Assembly (NCBI GenBank): GCA_027483885.1
Contig: JAIXTO010000102.1
Span: 1 to 44,380 of the forward strand
From: Rhizobiaceae bacterium
GTDB taxonomy: Bacteria; Pseudomonadota; Alphaproteobacteria; Rhizobiales; Rhizobiaceae
Reading direction: 5' to 3'
Length of the DNA stretch: 44,380 nt
Under the pieces are notes generated by a model. The model saw only the letters and a list, made by a program, of their open reading frames with translations. It was not told where the DNA came from and ran no database searches. A program made the position numbers and the translations under genes. This document shows positions 17,583-27,864 of this stretch, piece by piece. Numbering within the stretch: the stretch's first letter is position 1; each line of letters begins with the position of its first letter.

Positions 17583-20066
17583 TTAGAATTCTTCCCAGTT
17601 CTGGCTGCTGCCGGGCGCCGCAGGGGAGGATGCCTGTTGCAGGCCAGCCGTCAGCTTGCCCATCAGGGCTCGCGCCGGGGACGCCACCTGTCGGCTACCC
17701 TCGCCCGCAGGCTTGACGGGTGCGAAGCGTCCGCTTGCGGCCTTTGCAGGTCGCGGCGGCACCGAAACCGGCAAAGGTCTGTCTACCCGGCCTTGCGTGG
17801 AAGGCCCCGATGCGTGCAGGGCAGAGGTCGCCATGTCGTGCTCCGACAGGCGGAACTGCGAGACCACCTGCGACAGCGCCCGCGCATCCTCGGTGAGGCG
17901 AGCCATGTCGGTATTGGTACGCTCGGCCATCTGCGAATTCTGCTGGGTCGTATTTTCCATCTGGCGGATGGCCGTGGAAATTTCCCGCACGCTTTCCGAC
18001 TGCTCGCCGGAGGCTTCCGCGATGGACGCAATCTGGTCGTTGATCCGGGCAACCTGGCCGGCAATCTCGCCCAGCGCCGAACCGGTGTTCTGCACGAGGT
18101 CGACGCCGGTCTTCACCGCGTCTCCGGATTTTCCGATCAACTGCTTGATTTCGCGCGCCGCAGTTGCGGAGCGCTGCGCCAGTTCCCGCACTTCCTGAGC
18201 AACGACCGCAAAGCCCTTGCCGGCTTCACCGGCGCGCGCGGCCTCCACCCCGGCGTTCAGCGCCAGAAGGTTGGTCTGGAAGGCGATCTCGTCGATGACG
18301 TTGATGATCTGCGAAATTTCCTGCGAGGCCTGCTCGATACGGCTCATGGCGTCCACGGCCGAGGTAACGATCTCGCCCGAACGATCCGTGGAGAGTTTTG
18401 TGGCTGCCACCATTTCGCGGGCGCTTGCCGCGCGATCCGTGGAAGTACGGATTGCCTCCATGATCTGCGTGATCACGGCAGAGGTTTCCTCGATGGCAGC
18501 TGCCTGCTGTTCGGAGCGGCGCGACAGGTCGTCGGTGGCTGCCATCATGCCCACCGCCGTACCGTTGATCGAGGCCGTATTGCCGGAGACCTGCTGCATG
18601 GTGGCAGCAAGGTTGTGGATCGAATCGTTGAAATCCAACCGCAGCCGGTCGAGGCCTTCCATGAAGGGCGTATCGATGGTGGTGGTGAGATCCCCTGAGG
18701 CCAGCCGGCGCAGGCCATCGCCGAGCACCTGAACCGTCTGCTGCAACCGCTGAGTTTCGGCATTGCGGGCCGCCTCGCGGTCGCGCCGTTCAGTCTCTGA
18801 AAGCTGCCGGTCGCGGTCGGCGTCGGACTGGATACGGATCTTTTCGAGTGCGGCATCGCGGAAGACGGCAACGGAGCGCACCATGTCGCCGATCTCGTCG
18901 CCGCGTCCCTCTCCTTTGAGGGCAATCGACGTGTCGCCGCCGGCAAGACGGCTCATGGCCTCCACCAGATCATGGATCGGCCGGGTAATGCCGCGCGAGA
19001 CGAGAATGGCCGCGATGACAGCAAGCAGCAGGATACCGGCAGCAAGCCCGAGAATGGTGTTGCGAAGCCCGACGAGACTTGCCAGCGCCTCGTTCTGCGA
19101 CATCACGGCAATCACGGCCCAGCGGTGCCCGCCAAAGGCAAGCGGCGAAGCCGCCACGTAATTTGTGGTGTTACGGTAACCGTCCAGCACGCCGGCGGCG
19201 ACGTTACCATCCGTTGCGGATTTGACCAGCGGCGAATTGAGGGGCTGCGTCAAAGCTTCGTTTTCAGACGTCAGCGGAGAATCGGTCACCACCATATCGG
19301 CGGAATTGACCAGCAGCGTCTCGCCGGTCTCGCCAAGGCCGGTGCGATTGGCAAACATCGCATTGAGCCGCGTCGCCGGCACGGCAACGACAATCACGCC
19401 AACCTTGATGTCTCCCATGAAAAGAGGCGAGGCAAGAAAGGCGGTCGCCTGCTTTGACTGGCCATAGAGGGTGAAATCGGAAAAGGCGTAAAGCTCGCGG
19501 TCCTCACTGTCGGCCACCTTGCGGAAGACGCTTGCAAGAGCCGTGTCCTTCAGGCCGGCATCGCCCAGATTGGCGCCGTATTCGCCGTTCTTCTGCACCG
19601 AATAAAGCACGGTGCCCTTGCCATCGATGAGGAAGATGTCCGCATACCCGTAGCGCTTCAGGGAGGCCCGGAGTGCCGGATGATAAAGATTGTGGTTGCT
19701 GTCATAAGTGTCGATACGGGCGGTATCGAGATCGAGCCGCTTGCCGGCAGGGTTCGGATTGTTGGTGATGTAGCGCTCGGTCAGCGTTTCCTTCGGCTTT
19801 TCGCCGAGATAACGCCAGTCGCGGCGGAACTTGTTCAGCGCCTCACCGGTGGTGGCAGTGCCGGCCAGTGCCCGAAGGTTCGTCACCATGTTTTCGAAGT
19901 AGAGCTGCGCCTCGTTGCGCCGTCCATCGGCGGTTGCCTCGAGCTTTTCCATGACCTGCTCGCGCAGCACCACACCGCTTTTCACCAGACCGGCAAAACT
20001 TGCCGCACCGATCGACAGGATCGTCACGACCGTGACGAACAGAGGCAATTTACGGGCAATGCGCAT
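17583..20066 (-). CDS. Methyl-accepting chemotaxis protein with CheR/CheB-tether pentapeptide
   Basis: An 827-residue chemoreceptor. TM1 is at about residues 8-30; a periplasmic sensory region of about 300 residues (double-Cache-like) follows, then TM2 at about 335-357, HAMP regions, and the signalling domain (about 530-790) with the conserved hairpin tip [21 protein letters not shown]. The protein ends in NWEEF, the pentapeptide that binds CheR and CheB at the end of a flexible Ala/Pro linker in long receptors. Start supported by AAGGAG about 10 nt upstream. The ligand is unknown. It is monocistronic, between a terminator and a divergent dehydrogenase. Confidence 0.95.
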   Translation of the reverse strand: MRIARKLPLFVTVVTILSIGAASFAGLVKSGVVLREQVMEKLEATADGRRNEAQLYFENMVTNLRALAGTATTGEALNKFRRDWRYLGEKPKETLTERYITNNPNPAGKRLDLDTARIDTYDSNHNLYHPALRASLKRYGYADIFLIDGKGTVLYSVQKNGEYGANLGDAGLKDTALASVFRKVADSEDRELYAFSDFTLYGQSKQATAFLASPLFMGDIKVGVIVVAVPATRLNAMFANRTGLGETGETLLVNSADMVVTDSPLTSENEALTQPLNSPLVKSATDGNVAAGVLDGYRNTTNYVAASPLAFGGHRWAVIAVMSQNEALASLVGLRNTILGLAAGILLLAVIAAILVSRGITRPIHDLVEAMSRLAGGDTSIALKGEGRGDEIGDMVRSVAVFRDAALEKIRIQSDADRDRQLSETERRDREAARNAETQRLQQTVQVLGDGLRRLASGDLTTTIDTPFMEGLDRLRLDFNDSIHNLAATMQQVSGNTASINGTAVGMMAATDDLSRRSEQQAAAIEETSAVITQIMEAIRTSTDRAASAREMVAATKLSTDRSGEIVTSAVDAMSRIEQASQEISQIINVIDEIAFQTNLLALNAGVEAARAGEAGKGFAVVAQEVRELAQRSATAAREIKQLIGKSGDAVKTGVDLVQNTGSALGEIAGQVARINDQIASIAEASGEQSESVREISTAIRQMENTTQQNSQMAERTNTDMARLTEDARALSQVVSQFRLSEHDMATSALHASGPSTQGRVDRPLPVSVPPRPAKAASGRFAPVKPAGEGSRQVASPARALMGKLTAGLQQASSPAAPGSSQNWEEF

Positions 20067-20197
20067 CAGCGATCGTCTCCTTGCAGATCAGGAAGAAACG
20101 TCACTGCGGATGCCGACATCCCCTGCGTTTCCCCCTTCCGAACGGGCATCATGGTGTCACACGCTTAAGATTAGGCTAAAATGAAACACGGATAATA

Positions 20198-20235
20198 CCA
20201 GCCCGCACCGAAGACCCGCGGTCATTAAGGGCTGG
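20198..20235. repeat. Nested palindrome in the chemoreceptor-hbd intergenic region
   Basis: CCAGCCC (20198-20204) pairs with GGGCTGG (20229-20235); inside, GACC (20213-20216) pairs with GGTC (20220-20223) around CGC. The 297-bp gap between the two divergent genes (20067-20363) otherwise shows no gene. Whether this is an operator or a leader structure is unknown. Confidence 0.4.
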
Positions 20236-20363
20236 AAAAATGCGGTGCCGGGCATTATCAATTTCGGGTCGGCGCGGGCTTTGGCCTTGCGGTTGTGACG
20301 ACCGGTTTGTGTGGCACCTTCCGTGCCGGAGCCGGATCACCTCTCGATAGGGAATGGGGCGCT

Positions 20364-21236
20364 ATGATCAAGAATGTCGGAATTGTCGGTGCAGGACAGA
20401 TGGGCTGCGGCATCGCGCATGTGTCGGCGCTGGCCGGCTACACGGTGACGCTCTACGACCTTTCAAGCGAACGCATTGAGGCAGGCCTTGCCACCATCAA
20501 CGGCAATCTCGCCCGCCAGGTTTCCAACGGCAAGCTGACCGACGAGGAACGCCGCGATACGCTGGCGCGCATTTCCGGCAGCGTCGATGTCAACGATCTG
20601 GCGCCGACCGATCTGGTCATCGAGGCGGCAACCGAAGACGAAAGCGTCAAGCGCAAGATTTTTGGCAAGATCTGCCCGGTGCTGAAGCCGGAGGCGCTTC
20701 TGGCGACCAACACCTCTTCCCTGTCGATCACCCGCCTTGCCGCCTCCACGGACCGGCCTGAACAGTTCATGGGCATCCACTTCATGAACCCGGTGCCGGT
20801 GATGAAGCTGGTGGAACTGGTGCGCGGCATTGCGACCGGCGAAAAGACCTTCAAGACGGCGAAGGACTTTGTCGCTTCGCTCGACAAGACGGTCACCGTT
20901 GCGGAAGATTTCCCCGCTTTCATCGTCAACCGCATCCTTCTGCCGATGATCAACGAGGCGATCTATACGCTGTATGAAGGTGTCGGCTCCGTCGATGCCA
21001 TCGACACCGCCATGAAGCTTGGCGCAAACCACCCGATGGGGCCGCTGCAGCTGGCCGATTTCATCGGGCTCGACACGTGTCTTTCCATCATGCAGGTGCT
21101 GCATGACGGGCTCGCCGACAGCAAATATCGCCCCTGCCCGCTTCTGGTCAAATATGTCGAGGCCGGTTGGCTCGGCCGCAAATCCGGCCGCGGCTTTTAC
21201 GATTACCGCGGCGAAGTGCCGGTTCCGACACGCTGA
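20364..21236 (+). CDS. hbd: 3-hydroxybutyryl-CoA dehydrogenase
   Basis: A 290-residue NAD(P)-dependent 3-hydroxyacyl-CoA dehydrogenase. The N-terminal Rossmann motif GAGQMG is at residues 9-14. The NTSSLSI and GIHFMNPVPVM segments (catalytic His in the latter) are intact, as is the C-terminal dimer domain with NRILLPMINEA and HPMGPLQLADFIGLD. It interconverts acetoacetyl-CoA and 3-hydroxybutyryl-CoA in butyrate, PHB or beta-oxidation routes. The nearby etfBA fits this pathway. The start has only a weak GGGAATGGGG site. Confidence 0.94.
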   Translation: MIKNVGIVGAGQMGCGIAHVSALAGYTVTLYDLSSERIEAGLATINGNLARQVSNGKLTDEERRDTLARISGSVDVNDLAPTDLVIEAATEDESVKRKIFGKICPVLKPEALLATNTSSLSITRLAASTDRPEQFMGIHFMNPVPVMKLVELVRGIATGEKTFKTAKDFVASLDKTVTVAEDFPAFIVNRILLPMINEAIYTLYEGVGSVDAIDTAMKLGANHPMGPLQLADFIGLDTCLSIMQVLHDGLADSKYRPCPLLVKYVEAGWLGRKSGRGFYDYRGEVPVPTR

Positions 21237-21249
21237 CGGTTGCGCTCCC

Positions 21250-21921
21250 TCAGAGCGCGGACACCTTCTCGACCAGGGCCTTCGCCTCGTCGCTATCCCA
21301 GGCGGCGGGGCCGTTCATCGAACCGATGAGGCAACCCTTTTTGTCGAGCACCAGCGTGACCGGCAGACCGAAGGCAAGGCCTTCCTTTTTGAGCGCGTTG
21401 AACACGCCCATGGAACTGTCGCGGTAATAGGCGAGCTTGTGAACGCCGGTCTCGTCGAGAAAGGCTTTCGGCTTTTCATCACCGCCGGTATCGATGTTGA
21501 TCGCCACCACTTCAAAACGGTCGCTGCCCTTGGCTTCCTGCAGCGCGTTCAGCGCCGGCATTTCCTCGCGGCAGGGCACGCACCAGGTGGCCCAAAGGTT
21601 CAGAAGTACCGTTTTTCCCTCGAAATCGGTGAGCGAAAGCTGGCCGCCATCCGGACCCTTGAAGGAAAGCGGCTTCAAGGGGCGCGGCTCGGGCGTTGCA
21701 ACGAGCGCTGCAATCTGTCCCTTCGCCAGGTCCGAGACGGTCTTGGCTTGCGCGACCGCACCGGCGCATTGCGCATCCGCAACGGCTGCCGCAGTCTGCG
21801 GGCCATTGCCAGACAGGTCCCCCTTCACGTATACCGCCACGGCGCCGGCGAGAATACCTGCGACGGCCGCAATCATGATCAGGCGGACGGATGGCAGACC
21901 GATCGGTCTCTTCTTCGACAT
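21250..21921 (-). CDS. tlpA: TlpA-family membrane-anchored thiol:disulfide oxidoreductase
   Basis: A 223-residue protein with an N-terminal membrane anchor (about residues 15-33) and a periplasmic thioredoxin fold carrying the active site W-C-V-P-C within [15 protein letters not shown]. The closest family member I know of is rhizobial TlpA, which reduces copper-delivery proteins and CoxB during cytochrome oxidase assembly. An extra cysteine lies in the linker (DAQCAGA). The ATG at 21921 has GGAG 7 nt upstream. It is divergent from argH with 23 bp between starts and convergent with hbd. Confidence 0.9.
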   Translation of the reverse strand: MSKKRPIGLPSVRLIMIAAVAGILAGAVAVYVKGDLSGNGPQTAAAVADAQCAGAVAQAKTVSDLAKGQIAALVATPEPRPLKPLSFKGPDGGQLSLTDFEGKTVLLNLWATWCVPCREEMPALNALQEAKGSDRFEVVAINIDTGGDEKPKAFLDETGVHKLAYYRDSSMGVFNALKKEGLAFGLPVTLVLDKKGCLIGSMNGPAAWDSDEAKALVEKVSAL

Positions 21922-21944
21922 TTTATACTCCAGGGCGGATAATG

Positions 21945-23348
21945 ATGGGCAACGGCACAAAGGATCAGGCTTCCTCCAACCAGATGTGGGGCGGACGTTT
22001 TGCCTCCGGTCCCGATGCCATCATGGAGGAGATAAATGCCTCCATCGGCTTCGACAAGAAACTTTACGCCCAGGACATCCGCGGATCGATCGCTCACGCC
22101 ACCATGCTGGCGAAACAGGGCATTATTTCAACAGAGGATAAAGACAAGATCGTACACGGCCTGAACACGATCCTGTCAGAAATCCAGGAAGGCCGCTTCG
22201 AATTCTCGCGCAAGCTCGAAGACATTCACATGAACATCGAGGCGCGGCTGGCAACCCTCATCGGTCCTGCTGCCGGGCGCCTGCATACGGCCCGCTCGCG
22301 CAACGACCAGGTGGCGCTCGATTTCCGCCTCTGGGTGAAGGAAGAGCTGGCCAAGACCGAAGCCATGCTGAGCGACCTGATCGCCGCCCTTCTCGACAAG
22401 GCAGAAGAGCACGCCGATACGGTCATGCCCGGCTTTACCCATCTGCAGACCGCACAGCCGGTAACGTTTGGCCATCACTGCATGGCCTATGTGGAAATGT
22501 TCGGCCGCGACCGCGCTCGTGTGCGCCATGCCATCGACCACATGGACGAAAGCCCGATTGGCGCTGCAGCACTTGCCGGCACCGGCTTTGCCATCGACCG
22601 CCACATGACGGCGGAAGCACTTGGCTTCCGCGAACCCACCCGCAATTCCATCGATACCGTGTCGGATCGCGATTTTGCGCTCGAATTCCTGTCGGTCGCT
22701 GCCATCTGCGCCGTTCACCTGTCGCGATTTGCCGAAGAAATCGTCATCTGGTCGACACCGCAGTTCGGTTTCATCCGCCTGTCGGATGCATTTTCGACCG
22801 GCTCCTCCATCATGCCGCAGAAGAAGAACCCGGATGCGGCCGAACTGGTGCGCGCCAAGACGGGCCGTATCAACGGCTCGCTGGTGGCGCTGCTCACCAT
22901 CATGAAGGGCCTTCCGCTCGCCTATTCCAAGGACATGCAGGAAGACAAGGAACAGGTGTTCGACGCTGCCGAAAACCTGGAACTGGCAATTGCCGCCATG
23001 GCCGGCATGGTACGCGACATGACGATCCGCACCGACCGCATGCGCGCGGCTGCCGGCTCCGGTTATTCGACAGCGACCGACTTGGCCGACTGGCTGGTAC
23101 GCGAAGCGGGCCTCCCCTTCCGCGATGCCCACCATGTGACCGGCCGCGCCGTCGCCATGGCGGAAGAAAAGGGCTGCGATCTCTCCGGCCTTTCGCTCGA
23201 GGAGCTTCAGTCGATCCATGCCTCGATCACGCAAAGCGTGTTTGATGTGCTGTCGGTCGATGCCTCCGTTGCAAGCCGCGTCAGCTTTGGCGGCACGGCA
23301 CCGAGCGAGGTCCGCCGGCAGATCGCCTGGTGGCGCGCGCGCAACTGA
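21945..23348 (+). CDS. argH: Argininosuccinate lyase
   Basis: A 467-residue argininosuccinate lyase, the last step of arginine synthesis, cleaving argininosuccinate to arginine and fumarate. The family signature [11 protein letters not shown] is at about residues 286-296. The N-terminal MWGGRF and the [16 protein letters not shown] and [10 protein letters not shown] segments are intact. Three successive in-frame options exist at the start; ATG 21945 (or ATG 21942 one codon earlier) fits homologues. The control region between it and tlpA is only about 23 bp. Confidence 0.97.
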   Translation: MGNGTKDQASSNQMWGGRFASGPDAIMEEINASIGFDKKLYAQDIRGSIAHATMLAKQGIISTEDKDKIVHGLNTILSEIQEGRFEFSRKLEDIHMNIEARLATLIGPAAGRLHTARSRNDQVALDFRLWVKEELAKTEAMLSDLIAALLDKAEEHADTVMPGFTHLQTAQPVTFGHHCMAYVEMFGRDRARVRHAIDHMDESPIGAAALAGTGFAIDRHMTAEALGFREPTRNSIDTVSDRDFALEFLSVAAICAVHLSRFAEEIVIWSTPQFGFIRLSDAFSTGSSIMPQKKNPDAAELVRAKTGRINGSLVALLTIMKGLPLAYSKDMQEDKEQVFDAAENLELAIAAMAGMVRDMTIRTDRMRAAAGSGYSTATDLADWLVREAGLPFRDAHHVTGRAVAMAEEKGCDLSGLSLEELQSIHASITQSVFDVLSVDASVASRVSFGGTAPSEVRRQIAWWRARN

Positions 23349-23445
23349 TCATCGGCGACCGCCCATCGTTCACGAGAATTGACTGCACAAGCGGGCCGAA
23401 CTTCGCTATGAACAGGCCTTATCGCTGGCTGACAAAGGAATAGGA

Positions 23446-23640
23446 ATGTCCACCTTGCGCACTCTCGCCCGCATCACGATCGTGCTCTGCATCGCAGGCG
23501 TTGCCGTTACCGGCTGCGGACGCAAGGGCAAGCTCGACAAGCCGAGCACGCCTGTCGAGCAGCAGAACATCCGCAAGAGCGGCACGCAAAAACCTGATCC
23601 GGTGGCCGAAAAGCCGTTCCTCCTCGACCCGCTTCTCTGA
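23446..23640 (+). CDS. lptM: LptM-like small lipoprotein (YifL family)
   Basis: A 64-residue lipoprotein: a hydrophobic signal peptide (about residues 10-22) ends in a lipobox VTGC with Cys24 as the lipidated residue. Next come GRKG and a proline/glutamate/lysine-rich tail. The size, the CGRKG start and the position just upstream of a diaminopimelate-pathway gene match YifL/LptM, which in E. coli helps the LptD LPS translocon mature. Start preceded by AAAGGAAT. The next gene, lysA, starts 14 bp after the stop. Confidence 0.85.
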   Translation: MSTLRTLARITIVLCIAGVAVTGCGRKGKLDKPSTPVEQQNIRKSGTQKPDPVAEKPFLLDPLL

Positions 23641-23653
23641 CCCGAGCACGCCC

Positions 23654-24922
23654 GTGAACCATTTTCATTATATCGACGGCGTGCTGCACGCCGAAAACGT
23701 TGCCGTGCCCGCGATTGCGCAAGCTGTCGGCACCCCTTTCTACGTTTATTCCACGGCAACGCTGGAGCGCCACTACCGGGTATTTTCCGAGGCTTTTGCC
23801 GGTGTGGATGCCATGGTGTGTTACGCCATGAAGGCCAATTCCAACCAGGCGGTGCTGAAGACGCTGGCAAAGCTTGGCGCGGGCGTCGATGTGGTCTCCG
23901 GCGGCGAACTGCACCGCGCGCTGGCTGCCGGCATTCCGGCAAGCCGCATCATGTTTTCCGGCGTTGGCAAGACGCCTGTCGAAATGGATCTGGCGCTGGA
24001 CGCCGGCATCTACTGTTTCAACGTCGAATCCGAGCCGGAGCTTGAGGTTCTCAACAGCCGCGCGGTGAAGAAGGGCATGAAGGCGCATGTTTCCTTCCGC
24101 ATCAATCCGGATGTGGATGCGCGCACCCATGCGAAGATCTCCACGGGCAAGAAGGAAAACAAGTTCGGCATTTCCTATGAGCGCGCCCGCGCGGTCTATG
24201 CCCATGCGGCCACGCTTCCCGGCATTTCCGTCACCGGGATCGACATGCATATCGGCAGCCAGATCACCGAATTGCAGCCCTTCGAAGATGCCTTCCGGCT
24301 GCTGCGCGAGCTGGTGGAAAAGCTGCGCACCGATGGCCACGCCATCGAGCATGTGGATATCGGTGGTGGCCTTGGCATTCCCTACCGCGAAGACAACAGC
24401 CCGCCGCCCTTGCCGGATGCCTATGCGACCATCGTCAAAACGCAGCTGCAAAGCCTGAATTGTCGGATCGTCACGGAGCCTGGCCGTCTCATCGTCGGCA
24501 ATGCCGGTATTCTGGTGACCGAGGTCATCTATGTGAAGGACGCGGGCGAAAAGACTTTTGTCATCGTCGATGGCGCGATGAACGACCTCATCCGCCCGAC
24601 GCTTTACGAGGCCTATCATGGCATTCGCCCGGTGGTGGTTCCCGCAGACGATGCGCCCCGCATCAAGGCCGATGTCGTCGGCCCCGTCTGTGAAACCGGC
24701 GATTACCTGGCGCTGGACCGCGAGATGGCAGAGCCAAAGCCCGGCGATCTTTTTGCCGTCGCTTCCGCCGGTGCCTATGGCGCGGTGCAGGCCGGCACCT
24801 ATAATTCCCGCCTTCTGGTGCCGGAAGTGCTGGTGAAGGGCAACGAATTCCACGTCATCCGCCCGCGCGGCACCTATGACGAATTGATCGCGCTCGACTC
24901 CGTGCCGGACTGGCTGAGCTGA
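23654..24922 (+). CDS. lysA: Diaminopimelate decarboxylase
   Basis: A 422-residue PLP enzyme that decarboxylates meso-diaminopimelate to lysine. The PLP lysine is Lys60 in the YAMKANSN segment; the HIGSQI, GGGLGIPY, EPGRL and C-E-T-G-D segments (catalytic Cys in the last) are all present. It starts at GTG (23654-23656), read in frame as V/M-N-H-F-H-Y, since the upstream extension overlaps lptM. It belongs to the lptM-lysA unit; the 3' flank contains two hairpins. Confidence 0.96.
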   Translation: MNHFHYIDGVLHAENVAVPAIAQAVGTPFYVYSTATLERHYRVFSEAFAGVDAMVCYAMKANSNQAVLKTLAKLGAGVDVVSGGELHRALAAGIPASRIMFSGVGKTPVEMDLALDAGIYCFNVESEPELEVLNSRAVKKGMKAHVSFRINPDVDARTHAKISTGKKENKFGISYERARAVYAHAATLPGISVTGIDMHIGSQITELQPFEDAFRLLRELVEKLRTDGHAIEHVDIGGGLGIPYREDNSPPPLPDAYATIVKTQLQSLNCRIVTEPGRLIVGNAGILVTEVIYVKDAGEKTFVIVDGAMNDLIRPTLYEAYHGIRPVVVPADDAPRIKADVVGPVCETGDYLALDREMAEPKPGDLFAVASAGAYGAVQAGTYNSRLLVPEVLVKGNEFHVIRPRGTYDELIALDSVPDWLS

Positions 24923-24993
24923 ACCGGCCACGGCCAAAGGCGCCTGAAGCGCCCTTCGGCCGTTCACAATTCAGCGAAGCGGCCAAAAACAGC

Positions 24994-25020
24994 GGGCAAT
25001 CCCAAGGGTTGCCCTCGTCT
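24994..25020 (+). terminator. Possible terminator of lysA
   Basis: A hairpin GGGCAA/TTGCCC (24994-25014) with inner CCC/GGG pairs, followed by TCGTCTTC. A second GC-rich hairpin lies just before it (24931-24962). The T tract is weak. Confidence 0.45.
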
Positions 25021-25114
25021 TCGCCACAAACATTGGTATCTTGATTGCAACGGGTTCGCGTGCTGCGGTGCCCGACGTCGGTTGACGCCGCCACCCCTGC
25101 AGGAGACGGACCGC

Positions 25115-27775
25115 ATGAGCCTTAACCGCAAAGGCGCCTTCGAGGGCCATCCAGACCTGGCGCGCCGCGTTGCGCTGAAACGGTCGTTTGCGCGTATCGT
25201 GCTGTTTTGCGAACGGCTTGCCCCGCTTCTGCTTTTGCCGCTTTGCATTGTCGCGCTGTTTCTGTCCGGGGCCTGGTTCGGCCTGTTTCGCCTGATGCCG
25301 GACCTGATGCGCTGGGTGGCGCTCGGTCTATTCGTTTTTGCCTTCCTGATGTCGATCCTGCCGCTCGGGCGCCTGCGCTGGCCAGCACCCGCCGATGCCG
25401 ACCGCCTGCTCGAAACACGCAACAACCTGCCCCACCAGCCGGTTGCCGTGCAGGAGGAAGAACCTGCCTTCGACACGCCATTCGCAAGGGCCCTCTGGAA
25501 GGAACACCAGATCCGCATGGCCCGGCGCATTGCAGCGCTGGATGCCGGCCTGCCGCGCCCCGATATTGCCCGGCATGACCGCTTCGGCCTGCGCGCCCTG
25601 CCCGCCCTGCTGCTGGTGGCCGCCTTCGGTTATTCCTTCTCCAATGGCGGTGGCCGCATGGGTGATGTCGTGGCGCCCTCGGCGCCGGTTGCCAGCATCA
25701 ACCCGGACCTGCGCATCGATGCCTGGCTGACGCCGCCCTCCTATACCGGGCGTGCGCCGATCTTCCTCACCGGCCGGGAAGCGCCTGTGGCCGATACGGT
25801 GCGCATCCCCCAATATTCCGATCTGACCATCCGCGTGACCGGCGGCGAGGGCGGAGAAGCCGTTCAATTTTCAAGCGCCAAGGCAGCAGCAGAGGCCGCC
25901 GCACCGCGCAGCCTTGTGCCGGAAAGCGCGGAGGCAAAGGATGCCGCGGCAGCACCGGCCGCCGAGCGGCAGGCATCCGCATCCGGCCAGCCGGTTGCGC
26001 CGCGCACCTACAAGATGAAGGTGACCGAAAGCGGCAACCTTACCGTCAACGGCCAGCAATGGCTGTTTGATGTGATCGCCGACCGTGCGCCGGAAATCGC
26101 CTTCGACAAGCAGCCGCGCCGGGCCGTGAACGGTGCGCTCGAAATCGGTTTTACCGGCAGGGACGACTACGGCATCCAAAAGGCTTTTGCGCTGATCGAA
26201 CCGGTGGAGCCGCAGCGCGCCGAGGCAACGCCGCTTTATCCGCTTCCCGAATACAAACTCGACCTGCCGCGCCAGAACGCCCGCGAGGTCAAGGGGCTGA
26301 CCAGCCGCAACCTCACTGAACATCCACTGTCGGGCAAGCGCGTGCGCATCACCCTTGTCGCAACCGATGGCGCCGGCCAGGAAGGTCGAAGCGCGCCGGT
26401 TGAAATGGTGCTGCCGGCCCGCCGTTTCTCCGAACCGCTGGCGGGCGCCGTTGCCGAACAGCGCCAGGTGTTTGCGCTCGATACGCGCCAGATGCCGCGG
26501 GCGATCGCCCTCAACGAAGCGCTCGCTCTGCGTCCCGACGAGACGATCCCCAATCTCAGCCATTTCCTCCTGATCCGCTCGGCGCTGGAGCGGATGAAGC
26601 TGGCGCGCTCCGAGGAACAGTTGAAGGACACGGCCGATTACCTCTGGGAAATCGCGCTTGGCATCGAGGATGGCCAGCTGTCTGAGGCGGAACGCCGTCT
26701 GCGCGATGCGCAGGACGCTCTTTCCGAAGCGCTGCAGAACGGCGCCTCCGACCAGGAAATTGCCCGCCTGATGCAGGAACTGCGCGAGGCCATGAAGAAC
26801 TTCATGTCGGAACTTGCCCAGCGCATGCAAAACATGCCTCAAGGCCAGCAAAACATGCAGGCCCAAAATATGCTGCGCCAGCGCGACCTGCAGAACATGA
26901 TGGACCAGATCGAAAATCTTGCCCGCTCCGGCAACCGTGATGCCGCCCAGCAGATGCTGTCGGACCTGCAGCGCATGATGAACAACCTGCAGGCCGGCCG
27001 CATGCAGCGCCCCCAGCAGGGTCAGCAGCAAAACAGCCAGATGCGCCAGCAGATCGACAAGCTGGGCGAGATCATGCAGGAACAGCAGCGGCTGATGGAC
27101 CAGACGTTTCAGCTGGATCAGGCTTTGCGCGACCGCATGCAGCGCGGTGATCCGGATCAGCCCTACGAGCAGGGCCAGAACCCGCAAGGCCAACAGCAGC
27201 AGGGCCAGCAAGGTCAACAACCCGGCCAGCAGCCAACGGACCAGATGACAGCCGAGCAGCTGCGCGAAGCCCTCAAGCAATTGCGCGCACAGCAGGAGGG
27301 CCTTGGCCAGAAGCTGCAGGAGTTGCAAAAGGGCCTGAAGGGCCTTGGCATGGAGCCGGGCGAAGGGTTTGGCCAGGCCGAGCGTGAAATGGGCAATGCC
27401 GGCAAGGCACTTGGCCAGGGCCAGGGCGAACAGGCCGTCGAGGGACAGGGCAATGCTCTGAATGCCCTGCGCCAGGGCGCACAGAACATGATGCAACAGC
27501 TCATGCAGGCCATGCAGCAGGGCCAGGGACAGCAGGGAGAGGGCCAGGAGCCCGGCGAAGGCATGGCCTCGCAGGGTGGACAGAATGGCCGTGACCCGCT
27601 CGGCCGTCCGCGCGCCAATTCAGGCCCGGAGTTTGGCGATCAGGTGAAGGTGCCCGACGAGATCGACGTGCAGCGTGCCCGCGAAATCCTCGACGCCATC
27701 CGCGAGCGTCTCGGCAACACGCTGTCTGGCGAGGCGGAGCGGCGCTATCTGGAGCGCCTGCTCGATATCCGCTGA
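25115..27775 (+). CDS. TIGR02302-type large membrane protein with Gln-rich low-complexity region
   Basis: An 886-residue protein. Three membrane segments lie in the first 190 residues (about 25-50, 60-80, 165-185), with a short linker holding WPAPADADRLLE. A beta-rich region follows. From about residue 520 to 840 it is a long, Gln/Gly/Met-rich low-complexity stretch with coiled-coil helices, then a conserved tail (QRAREILDAIRERLG). This organisation matches the alphaproteobacterial family TIGR02302 (DUF4175-like), whose function is unknown. The ATG at 25115 follows AGGAG. It is convergent with cpdR. Confidence 0.85.
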   Translation: MSLNRKGAFEGHPDLARRVALKRSFARIVLFCERLAPLLLLPLCIVALFLSGAWFGLFRLMPDLMRWVALGLFVFAFLMSILPLGRLRWPAPADADRLLETRNNLPHQPVAVQEEEPAFDTPFARALWKEHQIRMARRIAALDAGLPRPDIARHDRFGLRALPALLLVAAFGYSFSNGGGRMGDVVAPSAPVASINPDLRIDAWLTPPSYTGRAPIFLTGREAPVADTVRIPQYSDLTIRVTGGEGGEAVQFSSAKAAAEAAAPRSLVPESAEAKDAAAAPAAERQASASGQPVAPRTYKMKVTESGNLTVNGQQWLFDVIADRAPEIAFDKQPRRAVNGALEIGFTGRDDYGIQKAFALIEPVEPQRAEATPLYPLPEYKLDLPRQNAREVKGLTSRNLTEHPLSGKRVRITLVATDGAGQEGRSAPVEMVLPARRFSEPLAGAVAEQRQVFALDTRQMPRAIALNEALALRPDETIPNLSHFLLIRSALERMKLARSEEQLKDTADYLWEIALGIEDGQLSEAERRLRDAQDALSEALQNGASDQEIARLMQELREAMKNFMSELAQRMQNMPQGQQNMQAQNMLRQRDLQNMMDQIENLARSGNRDAAQQMLSDLQRMMNNLQAGRMQRPQQGQQQNSQMRQQIDKLGEIMQEQQRLMDQTFQLDQALRDRMQRGDPDQPYEQGQNPQGQQQQGQQGQQPGQQPTDQMTAEQLREALKQLRAQQEGLGQKLQELQKGLKGLGMEPGEGFGQAEREMGNAGKALGQGQGEQAVEGQGNALNALRQGAQNMMQQLMQAMQQGQGQQGEGQEPGEGMASQGGQNGRDPLGRPRANSGPEFGDQVKVPDEIDVQRAREILDAIRERLGNTLSGEAERRYLERLLDIR

Positions 27776-27842
27776 TCGCACATGGCCGGCATCATCATCC
27801 GATGCGGCAGTCCGGCCCAGTAAGGTGCTCTGAGGCTTCAGC

Positions 27843-27864
27843 CTGCCTGACGATGATCAGGCAG
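27843..27864. terminator. Hairpin at the cpdR 3' end
   Basis: CTGCCTGA (27843-27850) pairs with TCAGGCAG (27857-27864); it straddles the cpdR stop codon. No strong T tract follows on either side, so terminator activity is uncertain; it may protect the cpdR or upstream mRNA 3' end. Confidence 0.4.

Noticed and set aside
23507..24967. 486-codon open frame antisense to lptM-lysA
   Set aside because: Runs antisense to a clear PLP decarboxylase; composition is a reversed shadow of high-GC coding DNA.
25871..27496. 541-codon open frame antisense to the TIGR02302 gene
   Set aside because: It is Leu-rich only because the sense strand is CAG/CTG-rich; no domain or start site, and the sense frame is a recognised family.
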